This document shows positions 38,801 to 51,719 of a stretch of DNA of 64,000 nucleotides, piece by piece. A program made the position numbers and the translations under genes. Source of the DNA: Rugalucina vietnamica. Its lineage: Eukaryota; Mollusca; Bivalvia; Lucinida; Lucinidae. The stretch is from assembly GCA_964017185.1 (NCBI GenBank), contig OZ024875.1:65591043-65655042 (forward strand), read 5' to 3'. Under the pieces are notes generated by a model. It did not search any database. It was not told the DNA's origin and saw only the letters and a list, made by a program, of their open reading frames with translations. Each line of letters begins with the position of its first letter. Position 1 is the stretch's first letter.

Positions 38801-39908
38801 AAGGCACTTGTATGGACTACAAGCCCCACTGGGTCTCGAACTCCCTAAACTCGGTGGGGTTCTGTGAGAAACCAGCCCGAGTTGGTACCGACACATTGCA
38901 ATACTATACAGAAATTTCCATTTTCGGTCATCTTTGTACCCCTATTTCTCGAAAACTAGAGTTTTCCCGGCATAGCCGCTTATGTGGTCTGAAAGTACAT
39001 CCCTTCTACTGTAAATCCCACTAGGTGGCTTGCTCCCTAAACTCCGTGCACGTCAATGACAGGGGTGCCTCATACCCCACCCCCAAACCCATGAATGTTC
39101 ACGTTTCCCAATGTTTGAGTTGAAATTTCCGACAAACCAGAGTTTTCCCAGTATAACCGACCTATGGGCTGTAAAGGCACTTGTATGGACTACAAGCCCC
39201 ACTGGGTCTCGAACTCCCTAAACTCGGTGGGGTTCTGTGAGAAACCAGCCCGAGTTGGTACCGACACATTGCAATACTATACAGAAATTTCCATTTTCGG
39301 TCATCTTTGTACCCCTATTTCTCGAAAACTAGAGTTTTCCCGGCATAGCCGCTTATGTGGTCTGAAAGTACATCCCTTCTACTGTAAATCCCACTGGGTC
39401 GCTTGCTCCCTAAACTCCGCGCACGTCAATGACAGGGGTGCCTCATACCCCACCCCAAACCCATGAATGTTCACGTTTCCCAATGTTTGAGTTGAAATTT
39501 CCGACAAACCAGAGTTTTCCCAGTATAACCGACCTATGGGCTGTAAAGGCACTTGTATGGACTACAAGCCCCACTGGGTCTCGAACTCACTAAACTCGGT
39601 GTGGTTCTGTGAGAAACCAGCCCGAGTTGGTACCGACACATTGCAATACTATACAGAAATTTCCATTTTCGGTCATCTTTGTACCCCTATTTCTCGAAAA
39701 CTAGAGTTTTCCCGGCATAGCCGCTCATGTGGTCTGAAAGTACATCCCTTCTACTGTAAATCCCACTAGGTCGCTTGCTCCCTAAACTCCGCGCACGTCA
39801 ATGACAGGGGTGCCTCATACCCCACCCCCAAACCCATGAATGTTCACGTTTCCCAATGTTTGAGTTGAAATTTCCGACAAACCAGAGTTTTCCCAGTATA
39901 ACCGACCT
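35807..39908 (+). repeat. 14-monomer higher-order repeat, copy 3 (first 11 monomers in register)
   Basis: Register with copy 2 is exact at 5967 bp: 'gtaaccttatttc' unit at 36180, 'gtctgatagtac' near 36749, 'aaccaacctatgg' near 37292, 'catcccgtctactg' near 37506 (also 31541 in copy 2), the 'tttgaacccctatt' unit at 38418 and the one-base-short 'ggtgtggttctg' unit at 39536. The next unit (39909) looks chimeric, combining 'cctgcccgagtt' and 'cgctcatgtgg' seen in unit 33569, after which the order no longer matches. Confidence 0.87.
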
Positions 39909-42890
39909 ATGGGCTGTAAAGGCACTTGTATGGACTACAAGCCCCACTGGGTCTCAAACTCCCAAAACTCGGTGGGGTTCTGTGAGAAACCTGCCCGAGT
40001 TGGTACCGACACATTGCAATACTATACAGAAATTTCCATTTTCGGTCATCTTTGTACCCCTATTTCTCGAAAACTAGAGTTTTCCCGGCATAGCCGCTCA
40101 TGTGGTCTGAAAGTACATCCCTTCTACTGTAAATCCCACTAGGTCGCTTGCTCCCTAAACTCCGCGCACGTCAATGACAGGGGTGCCTCATACCCCACCC
40201 CCAAACCCATGAATGTTCACGTGTCCCAATGTTTGAGTTGAAATTTCCGACAAACCAGAGTTTTCCCAGTATAACCGACCTATGGGCTGTAAAGGCACTT
40301 GTATGGACTACAAGCCCCACTGGGTCTCGAACTCCCTAAACTCGGTGGGGTTCTGTGAGAAACCAGCCCGAGTTGGTACCGACACATTGCAATACTATAC
40401 AGAAATTTCCATTTTCGGTCATCTTTGTACCCCTATTTCTCGAAAACTAGAGTTTTCCCGGCATAGCCGCTTATGTGGTCTGAAAGTACATCCCTTCTAC
40501 TGTAAATCCCACTAGGTCGCTTGCTCCCTAAACTCCGCGCACGTCAATGACAGGGGTGCCTCATACCCCACCCCCAAACCCATGAATGTTCACGTTTCCC
40601 AATGTTTGAGTTGAAATTTCCGACAAACCAGAGTTTTCCCAGTATAACCGACCTATGGGCTGTAAAGGCACTTGTATGGACTACAAGCCCCACTGGGTCT
40701 CGAACTCCCTAAACTCGGTGGGGTTCTGTGAGAAACCAGCCCGAGTTGGTACAGACACATTGCAATACTATACAGAAATTTCCATTTTCGGTCATCTTTG
40801 TACCCCTATTTCTCGAAAACTAGAGTTTTCCCGGCATCGCCGCTTATGTGGTCTGAAAGTACATCCCTTCTACTGTAAATTCCACTAGGTCGCTTGCTCC
40901 CTAAACTCCGCGCACGTCAATGACAGGGGTGCCTCATACCCCACCCCCAAACCCATGAATGTTCACGTTTCCCAATGTTTGAGTTGAAATTTCCGACAAA
41001 CCAGAGTTTTCCCAGTATAACCGACCTATGGGCTGTAAAGGCACTTGTATGGACTACAAGCCCCACTGGGTCTCGAACTCCCTTAACTCGGTGGGGTTCT
41101 GTGAGAAACCAGCCCGAGTTGGTACCGACACATTGCAATACTATACAGAAATTTCCATTTTCGGTCATCTTTGTACCCTTATTTCTCGAAAACTAGAGTT
41201 TTCCCGGCATAGCCGCTTATGTGGTCTGAAAGTACATCCCTTCTACTGTAAATTCCACTAGGTCGCTTGCTCCCTAAACTCCGCGCACGTCAATGACAGG
41301 GGTGCCTCATACCCCACCCCCAAACCCATGAATGTTCACGTTTCCCAATGTTTGAGTTGAAATTTCCGACAAACCAGAGTTTTCCCAGTATAACCGACCT
41401 ATGGGCTGTAAAGGCACTTGTATGGACTACAAGCCCCACTGGGTCTCGAACTCCCTAAACTCGGTGGGGTTCTGTGAGAAACCAGCCCGAGTTGGTACCG
41501 ACACATTGCAATACTATACAGAAATTTCCATTTTCGGTCATCTTTGTACCCCTATTTCTCGAAAACTAGAGTTTTCCCGGCATAGCCGCTTATTTGGTCT
41601 GAAAGTACATCCCTTCTACTGTAAATCCCACTAGGTCGCTTGCTCCCTAAACTCCGCGCACGTCAATGACAGGGGTACCTCATACCCCACCCCCAAACCC
41701 ATGAATGTTCACGTTTCCCAATGTTTGAGTTGAAATTTCCGACAAACCAGAGTTTTCCCAGTATAACCGACCTATGGGCTGTAAAGGCACTTCTATGGAC
41801 TACACGCCCCACTGGGTCTCGAACTCCCTAAACTCGGTGGGGTTCTGTGAGAAACCAGCCCGAGTTGGTACCGACACATTGCAATACTATACAGAAATTT
41901 CCATTTTCGGTCATCTTTGTACCCCTATTTCTCGAAAACTAGAGTTTTCCCGGCATAGCCGCTTATGTGGTCTGAAAGTACATCCCTTCTACTGTAAATC
42001 CCACTAGGTCGCTTGCTCCCTAAACTCCGCGCACGTCAATGACAGGGGTGCCTCATACCCTACCCCCAAACCCATGAATGTTCACGTTTCCCAATGTTTG
42101 AGTTGAAATTTCCGACAAACCAGAGTTTTCCCAGTATAACCGACCTATGGGCTGTAAAGGCACTTGTATGGACTACAAGCCCCACTGGGTCTCGAACTCC
42201 CTAAACTCGGTGGGGTTCTGTGAGAAACCAGCCCGAGTTGGTACCGACACATTGCAATACTATACAGAAATTTCCATTTTCGGTCATCTTTGTACCCTTA
42301 TTTCTCGAAAACTAGAGTTTTCCCGGCATAGCCGCTTATGTGGTCTGAAAGTACATCCCTTCTACTGTAAATCCCATTAGGTCGCTTGCTCCCTAAACTC
42401 CGCGCACGTCAATGACAGGGGTGCCTCATACCCCACCCCCAAACCCATGAATGTTCACGTTTCCCAATGTTTGAGTTGAAATTTCCGACAAACCAGAGTT
42501 TTCCTAGTATAACCGACCTATGGGCTGTAAAGGCACTTGTATGGACTACAAGCCCCACTGGGTCTCGAACTCCCTAAACTCGGTGGGGTTCTGTGAGAAA
42601 GCAGCCCGAGTTGGTACCGACACATTGCAATACTATATAGAAATTTCCATTTTCGGTCATCTTTGTACCCCTATTTCTCGAAAACTAGAGTTTTCCCGGC
42701 ATAGCCGCTTATTTGGTCTGAAAGTACATCCCTTCTACTGTAAATCCCACTAGGTCGCTAGCTCCCTAAACTCCGCGCACGTCAATGACAGGGTGCCTCA
42801 TACCCCACCCCAAACCCATGAATGTTCACGTTTCCCAATGTTTGAGTTGAAATTTCCGACAAACCAGAGTTTTCCCAGTATAACCGACCT
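39909..42890 (+). repeat. Mixed monomers distal to the higher-order repeats
   Basis: Eight units of about 373 bp with mixed variants and no clear period. The last part (about 42780) has lost bases in both 'gacagggtgcc' and 'ccaccccaaac', the first signs of the more diverged outer block. The frame remains open in all eight. Confidence 0.75.
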
Positions 42891-45800
42891 ATGGGCTGTA
42901 AAGGCACTTGTATGGACTACAAGCCCCACTGGGTCTCGAACTCCCTAAACTCGGTGGGGTTCTGTGAGAAACCAGCCCGAGTTGGTACCGACACATTGCA
43001 ATACAATACAGAAATTTCCATTTTTGGTCATTTTTGTACCCCTATTTCTCGAAAACTAGAGTTTTCCCGGCATAGCCGCTTATGTGGTCTGAAAGTACAT
43101 CATTCCTTCTACTGTAAATCCCACTAGGTCGCTTGCTCCCTAAACTCCGCGCACGTCAATGACAGGGGTGCCTCTTACCCCACCCGCAAACACATGAATG
43201 TTCACGTTTCCCAATGTTTGAGTTGAAATTTCCGACAAACCAGAGTTTTCCCAGTATAACCGACCTATGGGCTGTAAAGGCACTTGTATGGACTACAAGC
43301 CCCACTGGGTCTCGAACTCCCTAAACTCGGTGGGGTTCTGTGAGAAACCAGCCCGAGTTGGTACCGACACATTGCAATACTGTACAGAAATTTCCATTTT
43401 CGGTCATTTTTGTACCCCTATTTTTTCGAAAACTAGAGTTTTCCCGGCATAGCCGCTTATGTGATTTAAAAAACGTCCCTTCTACTGTAAATCCCACTAG
43501 GTCGTTTGCTCCCTAAACTCCGCGCACGTCAATGACAGGGGTGCCTCTTACCCCACCCCCAAACCCATGAATGTTCACGTTTCCCAATGTTTGAGTTGAA
43601 ATTTCCGACAAACCAGAGTTTTCCCAGTATTACCGACCTATGGGCTGTAAAGGCACTTGTATGGACTACAAGGCCCACTGGGTCTCGAACTCCCTAAACT
43701 CGGTTGGGTTCTGTGAGAAACCAGCCCGAGTTGGTACCGGCACATTGCAATACTGTACCGAAATTTCCATTTTCGGTCATTTTTGTACCCCTATTTTTTC
43801 GAAAACTAGAGTTTTCCCGGCATAGCCGCTTATGTGATTTAAAAGTACGTCCCTTCTACTGTAAATCCCACTAGGTCGTTTGCTCCCTAAACTCCGCGCA
43901 CGTCAATGACAGGGGTGCCTCTTACCCCACCCCCAAACCCATGAATGTTCACGTTTCCCAATGTTTGAGTTGAAATTTCCGACAAACCAGAGTTTTCCCA
44001 GTATAACCGACCTATGGGCTGTAAAGGCACTTGTATGGACTACAAGCCTCACTGGGTCTCGAACTCCCTAAACTCGGTGGGGTTCTGTGAGAAACCAGCC
44101 CGAGTTGGTACCGACACATTGCAATACTGTACAGAAATTTCCATTTTTGATCATTTTTGTACCCCTATTTCTAGAAAACTAGAGTTTTCCCGGCATAGCC
44201 GCTTATGTGGTCTGAAAGTACATTCCTTCTTCTGTAAATCCCACTAGGTCGCTTGCTCCCTAAACTCCGCGCACGTCAATGACAGGGGTGCCTCTTACCC
44301 CAACACCAAACCAATGAATGTTCACGTTTCCCAATGTTTGAGTTGAAATTTCCGACAAACCAGAGTTTTCCTAGTATAACCGACCTATGGGCTGTAAAGG
44401 CACTTGTATGGACTACAAGCCCCACTGGGTCTCGAACTCCCTAAACTCGGTGGGGTTCTGTGAGAAACCAGCCCGAGTTGGTACCGACACATTGCAATAC
44501 TGTACAGAAATTTCCATTTTCGGTCATCTTTGTACCCCTATTTCTCGAAAACCAGAGTTTTCCCGACAAAGCCGCTTATATGGTCTAAAAGTACATCCCT
44601 TCTACTGTAAATCCCACTAGGTCGCTTGCTCCCTAATCTCCGTGCTCGCTAATCACAGGGGTACCTTATACCCCACCCCCAAACCCATGAATGTTCACGT
44701 TTCCCAATGTTTGAGTTAAAATTTCCGACAAACCAGAGTTTTCCCAGTATAACCGACCAATGGGCTGTAAAGGCACTTGTATAGACTACAAGCCCCACTG
44801 GGTCTCGAACTCCCTTAACTCGGTGGGGTTCTGTGAGAAACCAGCACGAGTTGGTACCGACACATTGCAATACTGTACAGAAATTTCCATTTTCGGTCAT
44901 CTTTGTACCCCTATTTCTCGAAAACCAGAGTTTTCCCGACATAGCCGCTTATATGGTCTGAAAGTACATCCCTTCTACTGTAAATCCCACTAGGTCGCTT
45001 GCTCCCTAAACTCCGCGCACGTCAATGACAGGGGTGCCTCATACCCCACCCCCAAACCCATGAATGTTCACGTTTCCCAATGTTTGAGTTGAAATTTCCG
45101 ACAAACCAGAGTTTTCCCAGTATTACCGACCTATGGGCTGTAAAGGCACTTGTATGGACTACAAGGCCCACTGGGTCTCGAACTCCCTAAACTCGGTGGG
45201 GTTCTGTGAGAAACCAGCCCGAGTTGGTACCGACACATTGCAATACTGTACAGAAATTTCCATTTTCGGTCATTTTTGTACCCCTATTTTTTCGAAAACT
45301 AGAGTTTTCCCGGCATAGCCGCTTATGTGGTTTAAAAGTACATCCATTCTACTGTAAATCTCACTAGGTCGTTTGCTCCCTAAACTCCGCGCACGTCAAT
45401 GACAGGGGTGCCTCATACCCACCCCCAAAACCATGAATGTTCACGTTTCCCAATGTTTGAGTTGAAATTTCCGACAAACCAGAGTTTTCCCAGTATAACC
45501 GACCTATGGGCTGTAAAGGCACTTGTATGGACTACAAGCCCCACTGGGTCTCGAACTCCCTAAACTCGGTGGGGTTCTGTGAGAAACCAGCCCGAGTTGG
45601 TACCGACACATTGCAATACTGTACAGAAATTTCCATTTTTGGTCATTTTTGTACCCCTATTTTTTCGAAAACTAGAGTTTTCCCGGCATAGGGGCTTATG
45701 TGGTTTAAAAGTACGTCCCTTCTACTGTAAATCCCACTAGGTCGTTTGCTCCCTAAACTCCGCGCACGTCAATGACAGGGGTGCCTCTTACCCCACCCCC

Positions 45801-48800
45801 AAACCCATGAATGTTCACGTTTCCCAATGTTTGAGTTGAAATTTCCGACAAACCAGAGTTTTCCCAGTATTACCGACCTATGGGCTGTAAAGGCACTTGT
45901 ATGGACTATAAGGCCCACTGGGTCTCGAACTCCCTAAACTCGGTTGGGTTCTGTGAGAAACCAGCCCGAGTTGGTACCGACACATTGCAATACTGTACAG
46001 AAATTTCCATTTTCGGTCATTTTTGTACCCCTATTTTTTCGAAAACTAGAGTTTTCCCGGCATAGCCGCTTATGTGGTTTAAAAGTACGTCCCTTCTACT
46101 GTAAATCCCGCAAGGTCGTTTGCTCCCTAAACTCCGCGCACGTCAATGACAGGGGTGCCTCTTACCCCACCCCCAAACCCATGAATGTTCACGTTTCCCA
46201 ATGTTTGAGTTGAAATTTCCGACAAACCAGAGTTTTCCCAGTATAACCGACCTATGGGCTGTAAAGGCAATTGTATGGACTACAAGCCTCACTGGGTCTC
46301 GAACTCCCTAAACTCGGTGGGGTTCTGTGAGAAACCAGCCCGAGTTGGTACCGACACATTGCAATACTGTACAGAAATTTCCATTTTTGGTCATTTTTGT
46401 ACCCCTATTTCTAGAAAACTAGAGTTTTCCCGGCATAGCCGCTTATGTGGTCTGAAAGTACATTCCTTCTTCTGTAAATCCCACTAGATCGCTTGCTCCC
46501 TAAACTCCGCGCACGTCAATGACAGGGGTGCCTCTTACCCCACCCCCAAACCAATGAATGTTCACGTTTCCCAATGTTTGAGTTGAAATTTCCGACAAAG
46601 CAGAGTTTTCCCAGTATAACCGACCTATGGGCTGTAAAGGCACTTGTATAGACTACAAGCCCCACTGGGTCTCGAACTCCCTAAACTCGGTGGGGTTCTG
46701 TGAGAAACCAACCCGAGTTGGTACCGACACATTGCAATACTATACAGAAATTTCCATTTTCGGTCATCTTTGTACCCCTATTTCTCGAAAACCAGAGTTT
46801 TCCCGACATAGCCGCTTATATGGTCTGAAAGTACATCCATTCTACTGTAAATCCCACTAGGTCGCTTGCTCCCTAAACTCCGCGCACGTCAATGACAGGG
46901 GTGCCTCATACCCAACCCCCAAATCCATGAATGTTCACGTTTCCCAATGTTTGAGTTGAAATTTCCGACAAACCAGAGTTTTCCCAGTATAACCGACCTA
47001 TGGGCTGTAAAGGCACTTGTATGGACTACAAGTCCCACTGGGTCTCGAACTCCCTAAACTCGGTGGGGTTCTGTGAGAAACCAGCCCGAGTTGGTACCGA
47101 CACATTGCAATACTGTACAGAAATTTCCATTTTTGGTCATTTTTGTACCCCTATTTTTTCGAAAACTAGAGTTTTCCCGGCATAGCCGCTTATGTGGTCT
47201 AAAAGTACATCCCTTCTACTGTAAATCCCACTAGGTCGCTTGCTCCCTAAACTCCGCGAACGTCAATGACAGGGGTGCCTCTTACCCCACCTCCAAACCC
47301 GTGAATGTTCACGTTTCCCAATGTTTGAGTTGAAATTTCCGACAAACCAGAGTTTTCCCAATATAACCGACCTATGGGCTGTAAAGGTACTTGTATGGAC
47401 TACAAGCCCCACTGGGTCTCGAACTCCCTAAACTCGGTGGGGTTCTGTGAGAAACCAGCCCGAGTTGGTACCGACACATTGCAATACTATACAGAAATTT
47501 CCATTTTTGGTCATTTTTGTACCCCTGTTTCTCGAAAACTAGAGTTTTCCCGGCATAGCCATTTATGTGGTCTAAAAGTACATACATTCTACTGTAAATC
47601 CCACTAGGTCGCTTGCTCCCTAAACTCCGCGCACGTCAATGACAGGGGTGCCTCATACCCCACCCCCAAACCCATGAATGTTCATGTTTCCCAATGTTTG
47701 AGTTGAAATTTCCGACAAACCAGAGTTGTCCCAGTATTACCGACCTATGGGCTGTAAAGGCACTTGTATAGACTACAAGGCCCACTGGGTCTCGAACTCC
47801 CTAAACTCGGTGGGGTTCTGTGAGAAACCAGCCCGTTTTGGTACCGACACATTGCAATACTGTACAGAAATTTCCATTTTCGGTCATCTTTGTACCCCTA
47901 TTTCTCGAAAACCAGAGTTTTTCCGACATAGCCGCTTATATGGTCTAAAAGTACATCCCTACTACTGTAAATCCCACTAGGTCGCTTGCTCCCTAAACTC
48001 CGTGCTCGCCAATCACAGGGGTACCTTATACCCCACCCCCAAACCCATGAATGTTCACGTTTCCCAATGTTTGAGTTAAAATTTCCGACAAACCAGAGTT
48101 TTCCCAGTATAACCGACCTATGGGCTGTAAAGGCACTTGTATGGACTACAAGCCCCACTGGGTCTCGAACTCACTAAACTCGGTGGGGTTCTGTGAGAAG
48201 CCAGCCCGAGTTGCTACCGACACATTGCAATACTGTACAGAAATTTCATTTTTGGTCATTTTTGTACCCCTATTTCTAGAAAACTAGAGTTTTCCCGGCA
48301 TAGCCGCTTATGTGGTCTAAAAATACATCCCTTCTACTGTAAATCCCACTAGGTCGCTTGCTCCCTAAACTCCGTGCACGTCAATGACAGGGGTGCCTTA
48401 AACCCCACCCCCAAACCCATGAATGTTCACGTTTCCCAATGTTTGAGTTGAAATTTCCGACAAACCAGAGTTTTCCCAGTATAACCGACCTATGGGCTGT
48501 AAAGGCACTTGTATGGACTACAAGACCCACTGGGTCTCGAACTCCCTAAACTCGGTGGGGTTCTGTGAGAAACCAGCCCGAGTTGGTACCGACACATTGC
48601 AATACTATACAGAAATTTCCATTTTTGGTCATTTTTGTACCCCTATTTCTCGAAAACTAGAGTTTTCCCGGCATAGCCGCTGATGTGGTCTAAAAGTACA
48701 TCCCTTCTACTGTAAATCCCACTAGGTCGCTTGCTCCCTAAACTCCGTGCTCGCCAATCACAGGGGTACCTTATACCCCACCCCCAAACCCATGAATGTT

Positions 48801-51719
48801 CACGTTTCCCAATGGTTGAGTTAAAATTTCCGACAAACCAGAGTTTTCCCAGTCTAACCGACCTATGGGCTGTAAAGGCACTTGTATGGACTACAAGCCC
48901 CACTGAGTCTCGAACTCCCTAAACTCGGTGGGGTTCTGTGAGAAACCAGCCCGAGTTGGTACCGACACATTGCAATACTGTACAGAAATTTCCATTTTTG
49001 GTCATTTTTGTACCCCTATTTCTAGAAAACTAGAGTTTTCCCGGCATAGCCGCTTATGTGGTCTAAAAATACATCCCTTCTACTGTAAATCCCACTAGGT
49101 CGCTTGCTCCCTAAACTCCGTGCACGTCAATGACAGGGGTGTCTTATACCCCACCCCTAAACCCATGAATGTTCACGTTTCCCAATGTTTGAGTTGAAAT
49201 TTTCAACAAACCAGAGATTTCCCAGTATAACCGACCTATGGGCTGTAAAGGCACTTGTATGGACTACAAGACCCACTGGGTCTCGAACTCCCTAAACTCG
49301 GTGGGGTTCTGTGAGAAACCAGCCCGAGTTGGTACCGACACATTGCAATACTGTACAGAAATTTCCATTTTTGGTCATTTTTGTACCCCTATTTTTTCGA
49401 AAACTAGAGTTTTCCCGGCATAGCCGCTTATGTGGTCTGAAAGTACATTCCTTCTACTGTAAATCCCACTAGGTCGCTTGCTCCCTAAACTCCGCGCACG
49501 TCAATGACAGGGGTGCCTCATACCCCACCCCCAAACCCATGAATGTTCACGTTTCCCAATGTTTGAGTTGAAATTTTCGACAAACCAGAGTTTTCCCAGT
49601 ATAACCGACCAATGGGCTGTAAAGGCACTTGTATAGACTACAAGCCCCACTGGGTCTCGAACTCCCTAAACTCGGTGGGGTTCTGTGAGAAACCAGCCCG
49701 AGTTGGTACCGACACATTGCAATACTGTACAGAAATTTCCATTTTTGGTCAATTTTGTACCCCTATTTCTAGAAAACTAGAGTTTTCCCGGCATAGCCGC
49801 TTATGTGGTCTGAAAGTACATTCCTTCTTCTGTAAATCCCACTAGGTCGCTTGCTCCCTAAACTCCGCGCACGTCAATGACAGGGGTGCCTCTTACCCCA
49901 CCCCCAAACCAATGAATGTTCACGTTTCCCAATGTTTGAGTTGAAATTTCCGACAAACCAGAGTTTTCCCAGTATAACCGACCAATGGGCTGTAAAGGCA
50001 CTTGTATAGACTACAAGCCCCACTGGGTCTCGAACTCCCTAAACTCGGTGGGGTTCTGTGAGAAACCAGCCCGAGTTGGTACCGACACATTGCAATACTA
50101 TACAGAAATTTCCATTTTCGGTCATCTTTGTACCCCTATTTCTCGAAAACCAGAGTTTTCCCGACATAGCCGCTTATATGGTCTGAAAGTACATCCATTC
50201 TACTGTAAATCCCATTAGGTCGCTTGCTCCCTAAACTCCGCGCACGTCAATGACAGGGGTGCCTCATACCCCACCCCCAAACCCATGAATGTTCACGTTT
50301 CCCAATGTTTGAGTTGAAATTTCCGACAAACCAGAGTTTTCCCAGTATAACCGACCTATGGGCTGTAAAGGCACTTGTATGGACTACAAGCCCCACTGGG
50401 TCTCGAACTCCCTAAACTCGGTGGGGTTCTGTGAGAAACCAGCCCGAGTTGGTACCGACACATTGCAATACTGTACAGAAATTTCTATTTTTGGTCATTT
50501 TTGTACCCCTATTTTTCGAAAACTAGAGTTTTCCGGGCATAGCCGCTTATGTGGTCTAAAAGTACATCCCTACTACTGTAAATCCCACTAGGTCGCTTGC
50601 TCCCTAAACTCCGCGAACATAAATGACAGGGGTGCCTCTTACCCCACCTCCAAACCCATGAATGTTCACGTTTCCCAATGTTTGACTTGAAATTTCCGAC
50701 AAACCAGAGTTTTCCCAGTATAACCGATCTATGGGCTGTAAAGGCACTTGTATGGACTACAAGCCCCACTGGGTCTCGAACTCCTTAAACTCGGTGGGGT
50801 TCTGTGAGAAACCAGCCCGAGTTGGTACCGACACATTGCAAAACTGTACAGAAATTTCCATTTTTGGTCATTTTTGTACCCCTATTTCTAGAAAACTAGA
50901 GTTTTCCCGGCATAGCCGCTTATGTGGTCTGAAAATACATCCCTTCTACTGTAAATCCCACTAGGTCGCTTGCTCCCTAAACTCCGTGCACGTCAATGAC
51001 AGGGGTGCCTTAAACCCCACCCCCAAACCCATGAATGTTCACGTTTCCCAATGTTTGAGTTGAAATTTTCGACAAACCAGAGTTTTCCCAGTATAACCGA
51101 CCTATGGGCTGTAAAGGCACTTGTATGGACTACAAGACCCACTGGGTCTCGAACTCCCTAAACTCGGTGGGGTTTTGTGAGAAACCAGCCCGAGTTGGTA
51201 CCGACACATTGCAATACTATACAGAAATTTCCATTTTTGGTCATTTTTGTACCCCTATTTCTCGAAAACTAGAGTTTTCCCGGCATAGCCGCTTATGTGG
51301 TCTGAAAGTACATTCCTTCTACTGTAAATCCCACTAGGTCGCTTGCTCCCTAAACTCCGCGCACGTCAATGACAGGGGTGCCTCTTACCCCACCCGCAAA
51401 CCCATGAATGTTCACGTTTCCCAATGTTTGAGTTGAAATTTCCGACAAACCAGAGTTTTCCCAATATAACCGACCTATGGGCTGTAAAGGCACTTGTATA
51501 GACTACAAGCCCCACTGGGTCTCGAACTCCCTAAACTCGGTGGGGTTCCGTGAGAAACCAGCCCGAGTTGGTACCGACACATTGCAATACTATACAGAAA
51601 TTTCCATTTTCGGTCATCAAAGTTTTCCCGACATAGCCGCTTATGTGGTCTGAAAGTACATCCCTTCTACTGTAAATCCCACTAGGTCGCTTGCTCCCTA
51701 AACTCCGCGCACGTCAATG
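42891..51719 (+). repeat. Right-arm outer block: diverged 373/374-bp subfamily
   Basis: About 24 monomers that share changes rare elsewhere: 'atactgtacagaaa', 'ggtcatttttgtacc', 'cctatttttt cgaaaac' (one extra T-run base, which gives the 374-bp units), 'ctatttctagaaaac', 'gcctcttacccc', 'gttttcccgacatagc' and 'cgcttatatggtc'. Local higher-order order exists: 43640-44759 matches 45880-46999 (2240 bp apart) and part recurs at 49612-50357. Units around 47986 and 48731 repeat with a 745-bp period marked by 'gtgctcgccaatcacagg'. Divergence between units is visibly higher than in the middle of the array. Confidence 0.85.
51477..51719 (+). repeat. Last, internally deleted satellite monomer
   Basis: The final copy runs normally to 'ccattttcggtcatc' (51618) and then continues 'aaagttttcccgacatag'. 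About 25 bp containing 'tttgtacccctatttctcg', and with it the CENP-B-box-like motif, are missing. It ends in mid-monomer at 'gcgcacgtcaatg' (51719), where the GC-rich hairpin repeat begins. Confidence 0.88.

Larger units (their letters stand above)
14807..51719 (+). repeat. Right arm of ~373-bp satellite array, inverted (about 99 monomers)
   Basis: The same monomer as the left arm, reverse-complemented, runs from 14807 to 51719. Counting from the recurrent frame start at 14921 to the last one at 51477 gives 98 intervals of 373 bp on average. The arm is not uniform: variant-specific changes define four consecutive blocks (14807-18650, 18651-24618, 24619-42890 and 42891-51719), listed separately. 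No transposon or unique sequence interrupts 36.9 kb, so turnover by exchange must have been efficient or the array is young. Strand is plus because the recurrent open frame reads rightward. Confidence 0.97.

Noticed and set aside
39164-39466. 100-codon frame longer than its neighbours
   Set aside because: A TAG to TGG change in one monomer extends the usual frame into the next segment. No sign of function.
1-51719. More than 100 separate 60-100-codon open frames on both strands
   Set aside because: They are the same frames of one tandem repeat. Open and stop-bearing versions are amplified alike, and several overlapping frames are open in the same monomer. Annotating them as genes would be misleading.
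1-51719. CRISPR array
   Set aside because: Repeats are 373 bp, contiguous, without spacers and in a eukaryotic context.
1-51719. Tandem rDNA, 5S or histone gene cluster
   Set aside because: No rRNA-like core, no complete tRNA or 5S promoter, and no histone frame in the monomer.
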